From contig JAFLTS010000010.1 of the NCBI GenBank assembly GCA_022509185.1, positions 25,244 through 89,243 of the forward strand: a stretch of 64,000 nt of DNA, in the 5' to 3' direction. A program made the translations under genes and the position numbers. Of the stretch, positions 8,186 to 16,851 are shown in pieces. The stretch comes from Muribaculaceae bacterium. Lineage in GTDB: Bacteria; Bacteroidota; Bacteroidia; Bacteroidales; Muribaculaceae. The first letter of the stretch is position 1. Every line of letters begins with the position of its first letter. The notes beneath the pieces are model-generated. The model was not told the DNA's origin. It was given only the letters and a program-made list of their open reading frames with translations, and ran no database searches.

Positions 8186-8218
8186 GAGGGAGGCTCATTC
8201 GGGCTTCCCTCAATTTTA
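8186..8218. terminator. Bidirectional terminator between convergent genes
   Basis: GAGGGAGGC at 8186-8194 pairs with GCTTCCCTC at 8203-8211. AATTTTA follows on the plus strand and TGTGTTTTTATT on the minus strand, so it can end both the starch-binding gene and the opposing U32 operon. Confidence 0.75.
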
Positions 8219-8263
8219 TAAATATTATCAAGTTCCTTATTTATATTCAGACCAGTAATATAA

Positions 8264-9508
8264 TCAAGACTTTACTTCATCCCAACGGTAAAGACGGTCG
8301 GAAGGTCTTACTTTTGCGGGTACCGGCATAGAGAAAAGGTCGCCTTTCTTCACTTCTTTCACAGGTTCCAAGTCAAGTCTAAGTTCCTCCACCTTGAAAA
8401 TCAGAGCTCCGGTAGTTGGTCCTGTTATTATCGCTTCATCTCCCGGATGCAACTCACCGGCTTCCATTCTAAACTCTCCGACTCCTAATTTAGAGAAATA
8501 GCGAATTGTCTTGGCCACATATTGTTTTACACGGGTAGCTGAAGAGCCGTATTTTTTACTCCATTCCCCAAGACGTTGTCCCAAATAATACCCGTTCCAG
8601 AAACCCCGGTTGAATACCTTCCCTAATCTTTCATCCCATAGTGTAATCTCATTTTCAGTAAAAGTTCCCTTGCATATAGCTTCAAGAGCTTCCGAATAGC
8701 ACCTTACGGTTTCAAAGACATATTCAGGTCCTCGGGCTCTCCCTTCGATTTTGAAAACAGATACTCCGGCATCCACCATCCGGTCAAGAAAATGAATTGT
8801 CTTAAGGTCTTTGGGCGACATGATGAATTTATTATCCACTACAAGTTCATCATCAGTTTCCATATCCGTGACGCGGTATGCCCTTCGGCAAATCTGGTTG
8901 CAGGCTCCACGGTTGGCACTTGAGTTCATTTCGTGAAGACTCAAATAGCATTTACCGCTCACGGCCATGCATAAAGCACCGTGGCAGAACATCTCTATTC
9001 GTATAAGCTCTCCCTTCGGTCCACGGATATTTTCCTTTACGATAGCGTCATGGATAGCTTTAACCTGATCCATGTTAAGCTCCCGGGCCAAAACCATCAC
9101 ATCAGCATATTGAGCGTAGAATCTTACTGCTCCGATATTAGAAATATTTGCCTGGGTGGAGATATGCACTTCTACGTCTATGCTTCGTGCATAGAGTATT
9201 GTAGAGATATCCGTCGCTATTATAGCCGTCACTCCGCTTTCTTTCGCCACATCCACAATAGAATGCATATATGATATATCTTCATCATAGATTATGGTGT
9301 TTACAGTGAGGTAGGTCTTTACATTTTTTGAATTACATTCGGCCACAATAGCTCGAAGATCATCAAGATTGAAATTGGAACTCGAACGGCTTCTCATATT
9401 CAATCCCTCGATACCGAAATACACGGCATTTGCACCTGCGGCGATAGCGGCATATAAAGATTCAAAGCTCCCTACAGGCGCCATTATTTCAAAGTCCGAT
9501 CTTTTCAT
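8264..9508 (-). CDS. Peptidase U32 family protein, TrhP-like
   Basis: A 414-residue protein. The start at 9508 is chosen because its ATG overlaps the stop of the preceding methylase gene as ATGA; a longer frame to 9613 lies wholly inside that gene. It opens with the U32 core (FEIMAPVGSFESLYAAI), then VHISTQANISN, a cysteine-containing signature (MFCHGALCMAVSGKCYLS, then NRGACNQICRR) and FKIEGRARGPEYV. A C-terminal beta-barrel follows (about 340-410). U32 proteins of this size with paired cysteine motifs include TrhP, needed for 5-hydroxyuridine at tRNA position 34, and RlhA, needed for 23S rRNA C2501 hydroxylation. Being the last gene of an operon headed by serS fits a tRNA role, but the subfamily is inferred. 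Confidence 0.85.
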   Translation of the reverse strand: MKRSDFEIMAPVGSFESLYAAIAAGANAVYFGIEGLNMRSRSSSNFNLDDLRAIVAECNSKNVKTYLTVNTIIYDEDISYMHSIVDVAKESGVTAIIATDISTILYARSIDVEVHISTQANISNIGAVRFYAQYADVMVLARELNMDQVKAIHDAIVKENIRGPKGELIRIEMFCHGALCMAVSGKCYLSLHEMNSSANRGACNQICRRAYRVTDMETDDELVVDNKFIMSPKDLKTIHFLDRMVDAGVSVFKIEGRARGPEYVFETVRCYSEALEAICKGTFTENEITLWDERLGKVFNRGFWNGYYLGQRLGEWSKKYGSSATRVKQYVAKTIRYFSKLGVGEFRMEAGELHPGDEAIITGPTTGALIFKVEELRLDLEPVKEVKKGDLFSMPVPAKVRPSDRLYRWDEVKS

Positions 9509-10251
9509 TTCGCTATATAATAAGTCAGAGCCCCGAAAGTAAGGGATTTCCAATTTACATCGCTGAACCCGGCTTCCTTCAATAGAGATGCCATCTCCTC
9601 TCGTTGCGGGCACGCCGCAATGCTTTCCGGAAGATATGAATATGCCCGTGAATCTCCCGTGACTCTTTTTCCCAACAATGGAATTATTTTGCCGGAATAA
9701 AGATTATATAAAGGTTTTGTCAAAGATCCTTCCGGAGTTGAAAGTTCGATTATGCAGAGAACACCGTCATCAGAAAGTACCCGTCTCATTTCTGCTAAAC
9801 CTTTTTTAAGGTCGCTAAAATTTCTCACGCCATATGCCACCGTTATAAGGTCAAACTGAGAATTGTGAAAGGGCATATTTAAGGAATCTCCCTTACCGAA
9901 AGCAATCATTTCCCGTTGAGTTAAAGGTAATTGCAGGAGTTTCTTTCTAGCCACCTGTAACATTCCCTCGGAAAGGTCTATGCCGGTGATTTTGGATTCG
10001 GGTAATAATTCCTGAAGTCTGAAGGCTACATCTCCCGTTCCGGTGGCGACATCCAACACGGAATGAATTTTTTTATCCGGAAGAGCCTTTAGAGCTGCCT
10101 TCAACGCTCTGTTGCGCCATAGCTTATGTTGCCCCAGAGACATGGCAGTATTCATTATATCGTATCTTCGGGCAATCGAATCGAACATTGCCTCAACCTG
10201 GCCACCCTTTTCTTCCCTCTGATTGTAGGGATTGATTTCCTCTACTTTCAT
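9505..10251 (-). CDS. ubiE: Demethylmenaquinone methyltransferase UbiE/MenG
   Basis: A 248-residue class I methyltransferase that performs the last step of menaquinone synthesis, methylating demethylmenaquinone with S-adenosylmethionine. Motif I is VLDVATGTGDVAF (about 65-77). GIDLSEGML, DLITVAYGVRNF and SYLPESI are UbiE/MenG hallmarks. The gene starts on the last base of the upstream acetyltransferase stop (TAATG) and ends in an ATGA overlap with the U32 gene, so translation of all three is probably coupled. Bacteroidales use menaquinone in fumarate respiration, so MenG rather than ubiquinone function is expected. Confidence 0.95.
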   Translation of the reverse strand: MKVEEINPYNQREEKGGQVEAMFDSIARRYDIMNTAMSLGQHKLWRNRALKAALKALPDKKIHSVLDVATGTGDVAFRLQELLPESKITGIDLSEGMLQVARKKLLQLPLTQREMIAFGKGDSLNMPFHNSQFDLITVAYGVRNFSDLKKGLAEMRRVLSDDGVLCIIELSTPEGSLTKPLYNLYSGKIIPLLGKRVTGDSRAYSYLPESIAACPQREEMASLLKEAGFSDVNWKSLTFGALTYYIAK

Positions 10252-11378
10252 TACAGTAGTTTACGGTAGGCCCTTCTGCGCCGGTGCTGACGGTTGGTGA
10301 AATAATCCCACTGTCCCTGCACCTTATTGTTGGTTTCAAGCTCCAGATTTGATTCGGCGTATTTAAATCCGTATTTTATATAATAAGGGATAAGGTCCTG
10401 GAAAAGCAAGGCATTCACCCCCTTGTTCTGGTATTCGGGTTTTACAGCTACAAGAAGCAGGTCAACCCTATCTGTTTTACATTTCAAAGCCCTGAGCAGA
10501 TGATACCATCCGAAAGGAAACAGTTTTCCCCGGCTTTTCTGTAACGCCCGGCTTAATGATGGCATAGATATTCCGATTCCCACAAGATTGTCATCTTTAT
10601 CAAGTATTGCTGTAAGGAGATCGAAGTTTATAAGCCCAAGATAAATATCGATATAATATTCAATCTGTTTGTCTGTGAGCCGTGAATATTCATAAAGGCC
10701 GTCGTAAGCATCATTAATAAGATTGAAAAGGGGACGTCCTATCTCTGCCTTGGCTTTTTTAGGACTTTTATATTTCTTGATCTTCAGACCATATTTTTTC
10801 TTTACAATGTCGGCGATACGATCATATTTTTCAGGAATCTTATCAGGAACATCCATCAGGAATTCCACCCAATCGGCCTCCTTTTCATAGCCCAATCTTT
10901 CAAGATGCCTAGGATAATAGTCATAATTATAGATAGTGGCCATTGTTCCCAATTCCTCGAAACCTTGCACCAACATTCCTTCATGATCCATGTCGGTGAA
11001 ACCCATGGGCCCGATAAGCTTATTCATGCCGTTTTCCGTTGCCCAGTCCTCCACTGCGTTAATCAAGGCTGCCGACACTTTTTCATCGTCGATAAAATCG
11101 ACAAATCCGAATCTGGCCGTAGCCGTGTTATGCTTTTCATTCACCTGTTTATTGATTATTCCTGCAATACGCCCAACAGGTTTTCCGTCTTTATACGCCA
11201 TAAAATAGACTGCATCGCAGAAATCGAAGGCCGGATTCTTATCAGGCGACAGGGTGCCGAGATCGTCGGAGATCAACGGGGGCACGAAAAAAGGATGATC
11301 CTTGTATAAATCAATCTGAAACTGAATGAATTTCTTGAGATTAGATTTTGTAGGTTCTATTTTCTTTATTTCTATCAT
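10251..11378 (-). CDS. GNAT-family N-acetyltransferase
   Basis: A 375-residue protein with a GNAT-like fold. The ATG at 11378 is preferred over an upstream one at 11411 that lies inside the kinase-like gene. The N-terminal half has the acceptor-site pattern of the large Bacteroidota GNAT proteins (YKDHPFFVPPLI, then VGRIAGIIN, then FGFVDFIDDE). The C-terminal part carries a second GNAT-like segment with the acetyl-CoA loop region (VAVKPEYQNKGVNALLF, then KYAESNLELETNNKVQ). Substrate unknown. It follows the pseudokinase by 7 bases and overlaps ubiE by one base. No membrane or export signal. Confidence 0.8.
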   Translation of the reverse strand: MIEIKKIEPTKSNLKKFIQFQIDLYKDHPFFVPPLISDDLGTLSPDKNPAFDFCDAVYFMAYKDGKPVGRIAGIINKQVNEKHNTATARFGFVDFIDDEKVSAALINAVEDWATENGMNKLIGPMGFTDMDHEGMLVQGFEELGTMATIYNYDYYPRHLERLGYEKEADWVEFLMDVPDKIPEKYDRIADIVKKKYGLKIKKYKSPKKAKAEIGRPLFNLINDAYDGLYEYSRLTDKQIEYYIDIYLGLINFDLLTAILDKDDNLVGIGISMPSLSRALQKSRGKLFPFGWYHLLRALKCKTDRVDLLLVAVKPEYQNKGVNALLFQDLIPYYIKYGFKYAESNLELETNNKVQGQWDYFTNRQHRRRRAYRKLL

Positions 11379-11385
11379 AAGGATC

Positions 11386-12165
11386 TTATAAAGTGAGCCA
11401 GATGAGAACAAAGGCCATAATAATAATAAAAATACAGATAATGATATAAAGCTGGCTCGATGTGCGTCTCTCCATATCGAGCTGCAGATCGGCTACCGTA
11501 CGGTAGGGAGAATCGGGAGCTTCACACTTCCCGGCAATCTTTTTCAGTTTGGGAAGGTTGGCCGGCAGATGTTGAAGCACTTCCTCAAGTACTTTACCAT
11601 AGGAAGCTATATCTTGTCTTGTGTCTTGCTCACTGAGAGCATCCTGCTGATCGTAACCAACATTTATAAGCTTGAGGTTTTCGTTGTATTCCGTAAAGAT
11701 AATAGTGTCGGGAGTGATAGGCATATGTCTCACATGATTCTCCTGGATATATTGCATGGCATCCAGAAGCTGGGTTTCAAGGCGTCTCACTATTCTCGGG
11801 GTAAGTCTTCTTTCATCTATAAGTCTTCTGAGGGAATAACCGTAAACGTCGTCGGTTATGATTGCCAGCCCTACGCCCGGCACCTCCTCCAGATCGTTAA
11901 CCATAACGATATTTGGATGACAGAGATTATATCTCACGTCGAATTCCTTTTCGAGCATAGCCTTATATTCCGGCTTATCCGCATATTCGGGTTTCAACGC
12001 CTTTAGCATCACCCATTTACCATGCTTCTTCACCGTATAGACGTTATAATATTTCTCCTCCCACTCCGGCAATAAAACGAGGTCGCTCCATTTCCCGGAT
12101 GGATCGTTGATAGGAATCTTTTTCTCCTCTTTGCTCACATAGGGATATGGAACTTCCTGGTTCAT
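11386..12165 (-). CDS. Tail-anchored pseudokinase
   Basis: A 259-residue protein with a protein-kinase-like fold followed by one C-terminal membrane helix (about 236-258) and only one or two residues outside it, so the kinase-like domain should face the cytoplasm. The beta-3 lysine is kept (VMLKALK, K55) and a Glu sits in the expected helix (about E74). The catalytic loop HRD is HMP at 147-149, the K and N of the loop are T151 and T154, and DFG is NVG at 168-170. The glycine-rich loop is not recognisable. It therefore has a kinase fold without the catalytic Asp or the metal-binding Asp and Asn. It begins 5 bases after serS and ends 7 bases before the GNAT gene, so it belongs to this operon. 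A scaffold or sensor role is plausible; no substrate can be named. Confidence 0.75.
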   Translation of the reverse strand: MNQEVPYPYVSKEEKKIPINDPSGKWSDLVLLPEWEEKYYNVYTVKKHGKWVMLKALKPEYADKPEYKAMLEKEFDVRYNLCHPNIVMVNDLEEVPGVGLAIITDDVYGYSLRRLIDERRLTPRIVRRLETQLLDAMQYIQENHVRHMPITPDTIIFTEYNENLKLINVGYDQQDALSEQDTRQDIASYGKVLEEVLQHLPANLPKLKKIAGKCEAPDSPYRTVADLQLDMERRTSSQLYIIICIFIIIMAFVLIWLTL

Positions 12166-12170
12166 CTTCT

Positions 12171-13442
12171 TCAGTCTATAATGTCAAATCCTGTATATTT
12201 ACGTAGACACTCAGGGATTACAATCCCTTTGTCGGTCTGATTATCTTCAAGCAGCGAGGCCACTATGCGGGGTAATGCAAGAGCGGAACCATTGAGCGTA
12301 TGGCAGAGTTTAATTTTTTTGTCTTCGTCACGATAGCGGCATTTCAATCTGTTAGCCTGATAGGTTTCGAAATTGGAAACTGATGAAACTTCGAGCCATC
12401 TTTGCTGAGCCGCACTCCATACTTCAAAATCGTAGGTAATAGCAGAAGTAAAGGACATGTCGCCTCCACATAGTCTCAGTATTCTCCAGGGAAGTCCCAA
12501 AGTATTCAGAAGATTTTCCACATGGCTTTTCATATCCTCGAGAGCAGCGTATGAATCCTCGGGTTTCTCTATTCTTACAATCTCCACCTTGTCAAACTGA
12601 TGCAGACGGTTTAAGCCTCTCACGTCTTTTCCATAACTTCCTGCTTCGCGACGCCAGCATGGTGAATATGCACAATTCTTCTTGGGAAGTTCATTCCCGG
12701 GAATTATCACGTCTCGATACATATTGGTCACGGGCACCTCAGCTGTGGGAATAAGATAAAGATCATCCACGCATACATGATACATCTGACCTTCTTTGTC
12801 GGGAAGTTGGCCGGTGCCGTAACCTGAAGCTGCGTTCACTACGAAGGGAGGTTCCACTTCGGTATATCCGGCATTCCAGGCACTGTCCAGAAAGAACTGG
12901 ATTAAAGCCCTCTGAAGGCGTGCTCCCTTCCCAATATAAAATGGGAAACCGGCTCCGGTTACTTTCACTCCGAGTTCAAAATCTATCAGATTGTATTTCT
13001 TAGCAAGATCCCAGTGGGGGAGAGCATCAGGCCCCAGTTCCGGCATTTTTCCGCCGGTTTTAACCACCACATTGTCTTCGGCACACTTTCCTTCCGGCAC
13101 ATCGGCATTCGGCAGATTAGGTACCGTGAGAAGAAGGTCACGCATTTCATTTTCGCTTTCTTCAAGCTCATCCTGAAGTTTCTTAGTGTTCTCCTTTATT
13201 TCAGCTACTTTGGATTTGACAGCTTCCGCCTCCTCTTTTTTTCCCTCTTTCATGAGAGCTCCGATTGAAGCGGCAAGTTTTTTCAATTCAGCGGCATCGT
13301 TGTCGCATCGTTGCTGGAGTCGGCGACGTCTTGCATCGATATCGAGAATATCATTTATTACCTTGCTTCCGTCGAAGCCTTTCACGGCCAGTCGGTTTAT
13401 CACAAAATTGGGATCTGCCTTTATAGTCTGGAGTGTTAACAT
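12171..13442 (-). CDS. serS: Seryl-tRNA synthetase
   Basis: A 423-residue class II synthetase that charges tRNA(Ser) with serine. The N-terminal coiled-coil arm (about 28-100) is evident in the heptad-rich charged stretch with repeated K/E. Motif 2 is CWRREAGSYGKDVRGLNRLHQFDKVE, split here as CWRREAGSYG and RLHQFDKVE, and motif 3 is LNGSALALPRIVASLLED. The length is normal. It heads the minus-strand operon serS / pseudokinase / GNAT / ubiE / U32 and has a promoter match at 13497-13528. Confidence 0.97.
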   Translation of the reverse strand: MLTLQTIKADPNFVINRLAVKGFDGSKVINDILDIDARRRRLQQRCDNDAAELKKLAASIGALMKEGKKEEAEAVKSKVAEIKENTKKLQDELEESENEMRDLLLTVPNLPNADVPEGKCAEDNVVVKTGGKMPELGPDALPHWDLAKKYNLIDFELGVKVTGAGFPFYIGKGARLQRALIQFFLDSAWNAGYTEVEPPFVVNAASGYGTGQLPDKEGQMYHVCVDDLYLIPTAEVPVTNMYRDVIIPGNELPKKNCAYSPCWRREAGSYGKDVRGLNRLHQFDKVEIVRIEKPEDSYAALEDMKSHVENLLNTLGLPWRILRLCGGDMSFTSAITYDFEVWSAAQQRWLEVSSVSNFETYQANRLKCRYRDEDKKIKLCHTLNGSALALPRIVASLLEDNQTDKGIVIPECLRKYTGFDIID

Positions 13443-13496
13443 TGCAATATGGATTTTTCTACTTTTGAGGCCGGAATACTATCCCGGCTAATTATG

Positions 13497-13528
13497 CAAA
13501 AATAATTCAAAATCAGCTATCCGCCAAA
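13497..13528 (-). promoter_or_regulatory. Promoter of the serS operon
   Basis: Read on the minus strand: TTTG at 13528-13525, a 20-base spacer, and TATTTTTG at 13504-13497. The -33 element falls inside the T-tract of the terminator of the gene upstream. Predicted leader about 50 bases. Confidence 0.7.
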
Positions 13529-13558
13529 TAAAAGCGGGTCAGTGCTATACTGACCCGC
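13525..13558 (-). terminator. Intrinsic terminator after the TPR lipoprotein gene
   Basis: A perfect 9-bp stem (GCGGGTCAG with CTGACCCGC) at 13534-13558 with a 7-base loop, followed on the minus strand by TTTATTTGG. Confidence 0.8.
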
Positions 13559-13584
13559 CAGTAAGTTTTAGGGTAATCCCCGGA

Positions 13585-15267
13585 TTAGATTCCGCTGAGG
13601 TTGTAGTTAGCGAATTCGAGGTCGTTTTGAGCCTGTTGTGCCATTGCAGGATCAAGTGCTACAGCTTTCTTCAGGTTGTTTACAACTGCAGTCTCGTTGT
13701 TAGTCCGTGCACCTACCACTGCTTCAAGATAATAGGTTGTAGCATTGGGATCCGGAACAGCTGAGAGAATAGCCTGGGCAGCTGAATAGTCTTTTGAAAG
13801 AATCTTTGCCAAAGCTGCATTATTTGTCTTGGCGTTGCCGAAAGCTGTGTTGGCCTTGCTAACTTCACCCTGGGTTAGGTAGTAAACGCCGAGAGCATCA
13901 TTGGCTTCGGGAACTCCGGCAGCAGAACCGATATATTCATTAGCCTTGTTATAGTTGCCGTTTAAGAGTTCGATAAGACCCATGTTCATATCAACTTCCT
14001 TGGAGCTCGGATCAAGTTTCTTTGCTTTCTCGAAATCAGCTTTTGCCTGATCATAGTTTCCTGCGATATATTCAGTCATACCGAGGTTGTTGTAAGCACG
14101 ATAGCTGTTGGGGAAGAGCTCGGTGGCTTTCTTATAGATCGCCATTTTCTGTGCATTGTCGGTAGTCAGAGTTGCAGCATAAAGAAGCTCATCTTCAGTG
14201 AGTGCTTTGGGATCTGTAGCAGCGAGGTTAGCTATCTCTTCATCGCTCTTTCCGATGATATTGATAGAAGCCTGGATCTTTGAATATCTCAGTTTCGGAA
14301 GAATCTCCTTGGCGAGTTCATCGAATACACTGGTCATATTCTTGATTTCCTGTTCCCTCTGATTGGGATCCTTATACATTGTGAGAACTGCGAGAATCAG
14401 GTCTTTATCCTGAATATTGCTTTTCTCTACGAGTTCTTTGAAACCTTCCCAGTCTTCCGGAGTGAAAGAAGAAGTGATTTCACCGAAATTGGTGATATTA
14501 TCTTTCTTAAGCTGGTTTTCCATGAAAGCTGTTGTTACTTCCTCACGTCTTTCAGCAAGTGCTGTATTGAAAGCGAGTGTACCGTCGGGAGAAGCTGTAG
14601 AAGCGATGTTCACACCTACGATTTCCTGATTGGGAGCCTGGTTAGCTTCAATTAGACGTTTGTTGAGGTCAACATAGTCGGGAGCATCGATCTGGTTCTT
14701 GCGGATGATGGCCTGATTGATGAGGAACAGGATCTCTGCATTGTATTTTTCGTTGATAACCCTCTGGAACTTGTCGGCAGCGATAGCCGGATGAATGGTT
14801 TCTGCAGATGCAAGAGTTGATGTTGCGATAATACCGTAACCTACTTTCACGCGGGGAAGTCCGTAAAGCTTACCGTTCTGGTCTACTTCAAAATCAAGGC
14901 AAAGGTCTGATTCAGCCATTTCAGGCTTGTACTGAGCATTGAAAGGCACGTTCACTGTACCTCCGGTAGCATAGCTTACCACCTGTCCGTTGGCACGCAC
15001 ATTTTCTCCTTGAATAACCACAGGAGCTCCTTTAGTTTCACCATCAGCATAAGTGAGCACCGGTGTCACTGTCACCTTTGCGTTCTTCTGCATGAATTTT
15101 GCCGGGATATTTCCGGTTACAACAGCGGGAACATTTTCTCCCACAGTTTCAAGTGGAGTGGGATCGGTTGAGAAATAGGAACTTTGGAATTCGCCCACTT
15201 TTTTGTTGCAACCGGTAAGGCTGATAAGGGCGGCGCCCAAAGTCATGATGAGGATCTGTTTCTTCAT
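13585..15267 (-). CDS. TPR and OmpA-like lipoprotein
   Basis: A 560-residue lipoprotein: signal peptide with lipobox LTGC (Cys20). Residues about 25-150 look like a beta-rich domain. A mid domain has an OmpA-like pattern (IASTASPDGTLAFNTALAERR, about 223-243), the kind of segment that can contact peptidoglycan. The C-terminal half (about 355-560) is tetratricopeptide repeats (YRAYNNLGMTEYIAGNYDQA, ADFEKAKKLDPSS, MNMGLIELLNGNYNKA). Similar proteins are abundant cell-surface or periplasmic lipoproteins in Bacteroidales; the exact role is unknown. It has its own terminator and a 100-base gap to the channel gene, so it may be a single-gene unit. Confidence 0.8.
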   Translation of the reverse strand: MKKQILIMTLGAALISLTGCNKKVGEFQSSYFSTDPTPLETVGENVPAVVTGNIPAKFMQKNAKVTVTPVLTYADGETKGAPVVIQGENVRANGQVVSYATGGTVNVPFNAQYKPEMAESDLCLDFEVDQNGKLYGLPRVKVGYGIIATSTLASAETIHPAIAADKFQRVINEKYNAEILFLINQAIIRKNQIDAPDYVDLNKRLIEANQAPNQEIVGVNIASTASPDGTLAFNTALAERREEVTTAFMENQLKKDNITNFGEITSSFTPEDWEGFKELVEKSNIQDKDLILAVLTMYKDPNQREQEIKNMTSVFDELAKEILPKLRYSKIQASINIIGKSDEEIANLAATDPKALTEDELLYAATLTTDNAQKMAIYKKATELFPNSYRAYNNLGMTEYIAGNYDQAKADFEKAKKLDPSSKEVDMNMGLIELLNGNYNKANEYIGSAAGVPEANDALGVYYLTQGEVSKANTAFGNAKTNNAALAKILSKDYSAAQAILSAVPDPNATTYYLEAVVGARTNNETAVVNNLKKAVALDPAMAQQAQNDLEFANYNLSGI

Positions 15268-15367
15268 AGTGTTTTATATTGTTTGTTTTTGGTTTCTTGT
15301 CAGTTAGAAAAGTGCTGTATTAGAAATTGCACAATGGTTATCTTAAAGTGTTAACAATCAAATTATA

Positions 15368-16327
15368 TCAAGAGTTCACAATAATTGCCGAATTGGCTAA
15401 TCTTGTTTCTATTTTTTCTGCCAGGGCTGCATTTTCTTTAATGAAGTCGTATAGTTCTTCCACGGCCTGAAGGTCAGGATCGGGAGGAAGATCGGTATCA
15501 TTTTTATAGTCCGATATCTTTTGCGACAATATTTGTTCTGCAGTTTTCTCATCTCCGTTTTCTGTCAGCACTATCTTGTCAGGATTACGGAACATGATGT
15601 CAGTATTTGAAAACATCTGATAATTGGCTACAAATGAGAAGCAGTCTTCCAAAAGATCAGGCCATAAAGTCAGGTCGATTCTTTGTTGCAGGGAATCCAA
15701 AGCCAGACTTGCATGGTCGGCACTGTGCATGAGCCGTTCCACAGCCGGCATTGAGGTATGGTCGAAACTCAGGCCGGAAGGCTTGAACATATCGGCAAGA
15801 TCATTGAATCTGAAGTCGGGATTATATCTTATCTCATCTTCATCTCTGGCTCCCACCCGTGTTGTAACGGCGTAACAGTAAGCTAAGAAAACATTTAGGG
15901 AATTCAGAATCATCGGCATCGACTTCTGCAATTTATCACTTTCCATTGCATGATGCAAAGCTTTCTGTTTTTCAATTTCCGATTCGACATCTATTTCCGA
16001 CTTCATCGCACCTACTGCATTTAGGAAAAGACCCAGGAAAATTAATCCGCACATCACTTCCACTGCTGTCACTGCCTGTGCCCCGGGATGAGCAGGAGTA
16101 TAGTCTCCGAAACCGAGAGTAGTGATGGTCACAATGCTATAATATAGCCAACTTCCGTAATCAGTAGAAGCCCCGTCGGGCACTCTGAACTGATCATCGG
16201 GCAAACCCCAGTAAATTAATGCAAATATAGGCGTCACGCAGATATAAAGCCCAATCCAAACCACGGGTCTTATATTAGAGATCACGTGGAAGAAGTGGGC
16301 TAAACGCTGCGAGAAGGTATACTTCAT
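15368..16327 (-). CDS. Potassium-channel-like ion channel
   Basis: A 319-residue inner-membrane protein with a two-helix pore: helix 1 at about 20-40, a re-entrant pore loop with selectivity filter TTLGFGDY (about 70-77), and helix 2 at about 82-105. The filter is a variant of TVGYGD. The remaining 210 residues are a cytoplasmic helical domain with no recognised RCK or cyclic-nucleotide fold; it contains a predicted coiled stretch (EIDVESEIEKQKALHHAMES). It starts 3 bases after the preceding lipoprotein gene and ends the luxS operon. Confidence 0.85.
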   Translation of the reverse strand: MKYTFSQRLAHFFHVISNIRPVVWIGLYICVTPIFALIYWGLPDDQFRVPDGASTDYGSWLYYSIVTITTLGFGDYTPAHPGAQAVTAVEVMCGLIFLGLFLNAVGAMKSEIDVESEIEKQKALHHAMESDKLQKSMPMILNSLNVFLAYCYAVTTRVGARDEDEIRYNPDFRFNDLADMFKPSGLSFDHTSMPAVERLMHSADHASLALDSLQQRIDLTLWPDLLEDCFSFVANYQMFSNTDIMFRNPDKIVLTENGDEKTAEQILSQKISDYKNDTDLPPDPDLQAVEELYDFIKENAALAEKIETRLANSAIIVNS

Positions 16328-16330
16328 CAG

Positions 16331-16840
16331 TTACTTCTTTTTCTGGGCTGCCATCTTTTCAAGGATTTCAAGAGCCGTGCCTTCGTGACGAGGCTTGGGA
16401 TCGAATCCGATCTTGATGTTTTCCTGTCCTCTTTGGAAATCAAGGAAATAAGTTGTACTGTCGGTATTTATACACACAGGCTGGTTTTTTGCATCAATAC
16501 TTACATAAACACCGCTGTCGTTCTTTTCAAAAGGCTTCTGCAGATTCACCTGGTAGTCTATCTTGGTTCGGTTGCCGTTCTCGAAGACATAGAAAGCTGA
16601 TGTTTCAGGGCTCAGACTGAAATAGATTCTACCGTCGAATTTGCCTTTTCTTTCTGATGTACCTGTAATATCATAATAATCGGCATTGTAAAGACCGCTG
16701 TGCACAGGTTGTGTGGCATAGAAAGCATCGTCGTCTATAGCCTTTGTTTCATCTTTTGTTTCAGTTTTACCCCCTGCTCCACAAGAAGCCAGCATAAAAA
16801 TAAAAGAGGATACTGCTAAGAATAAGAATTTTTTTGTCAT
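16331..16840 (-). CDS. Small lipoprotein of unknown function in the luxS operon
   Basis: A 169-residue lipoprotein with signal peptide and lipobox LASC (Cys20) followed by a charged linker rich in K, T, E and D. The mature part has alternating beta-strand character with repeated Y-x-Y/D-Y (GLYNADYYDITGTSE, then FDGRIYFSLSPE), as in small beta-barrel lipoproteins such as NlpE-like domains, but no diagnostic motif is visible. It is 11 bases behind luxS and 3 bases ahead of the channel gene. Function unknown. Confidence 0.7.
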   Translation of the reverse strand: MTKKFLFLAVSSFIFMLASCGAGGKTETKDETKAIDDDAFYATQPVHSGLYNADYYDITGTSERKGKFDGRIYFSLSPETSAFYVFENGNRTKIDYQVNLQKPFEKNDSGVYVSIDAKNQPVCINTDSTTYFLDFQRGQENIKIGFDPKPRHEGTALEILEKMAAQKKK

Positions 16841-16851
16841 ATCTTATATGT

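Noticed and set aside
9509..9613. Longer N-terminus for the U32 protein
   Set aside because: It lies wholly inside ubiE; the ATGA overlap at 9508 gives the family start.
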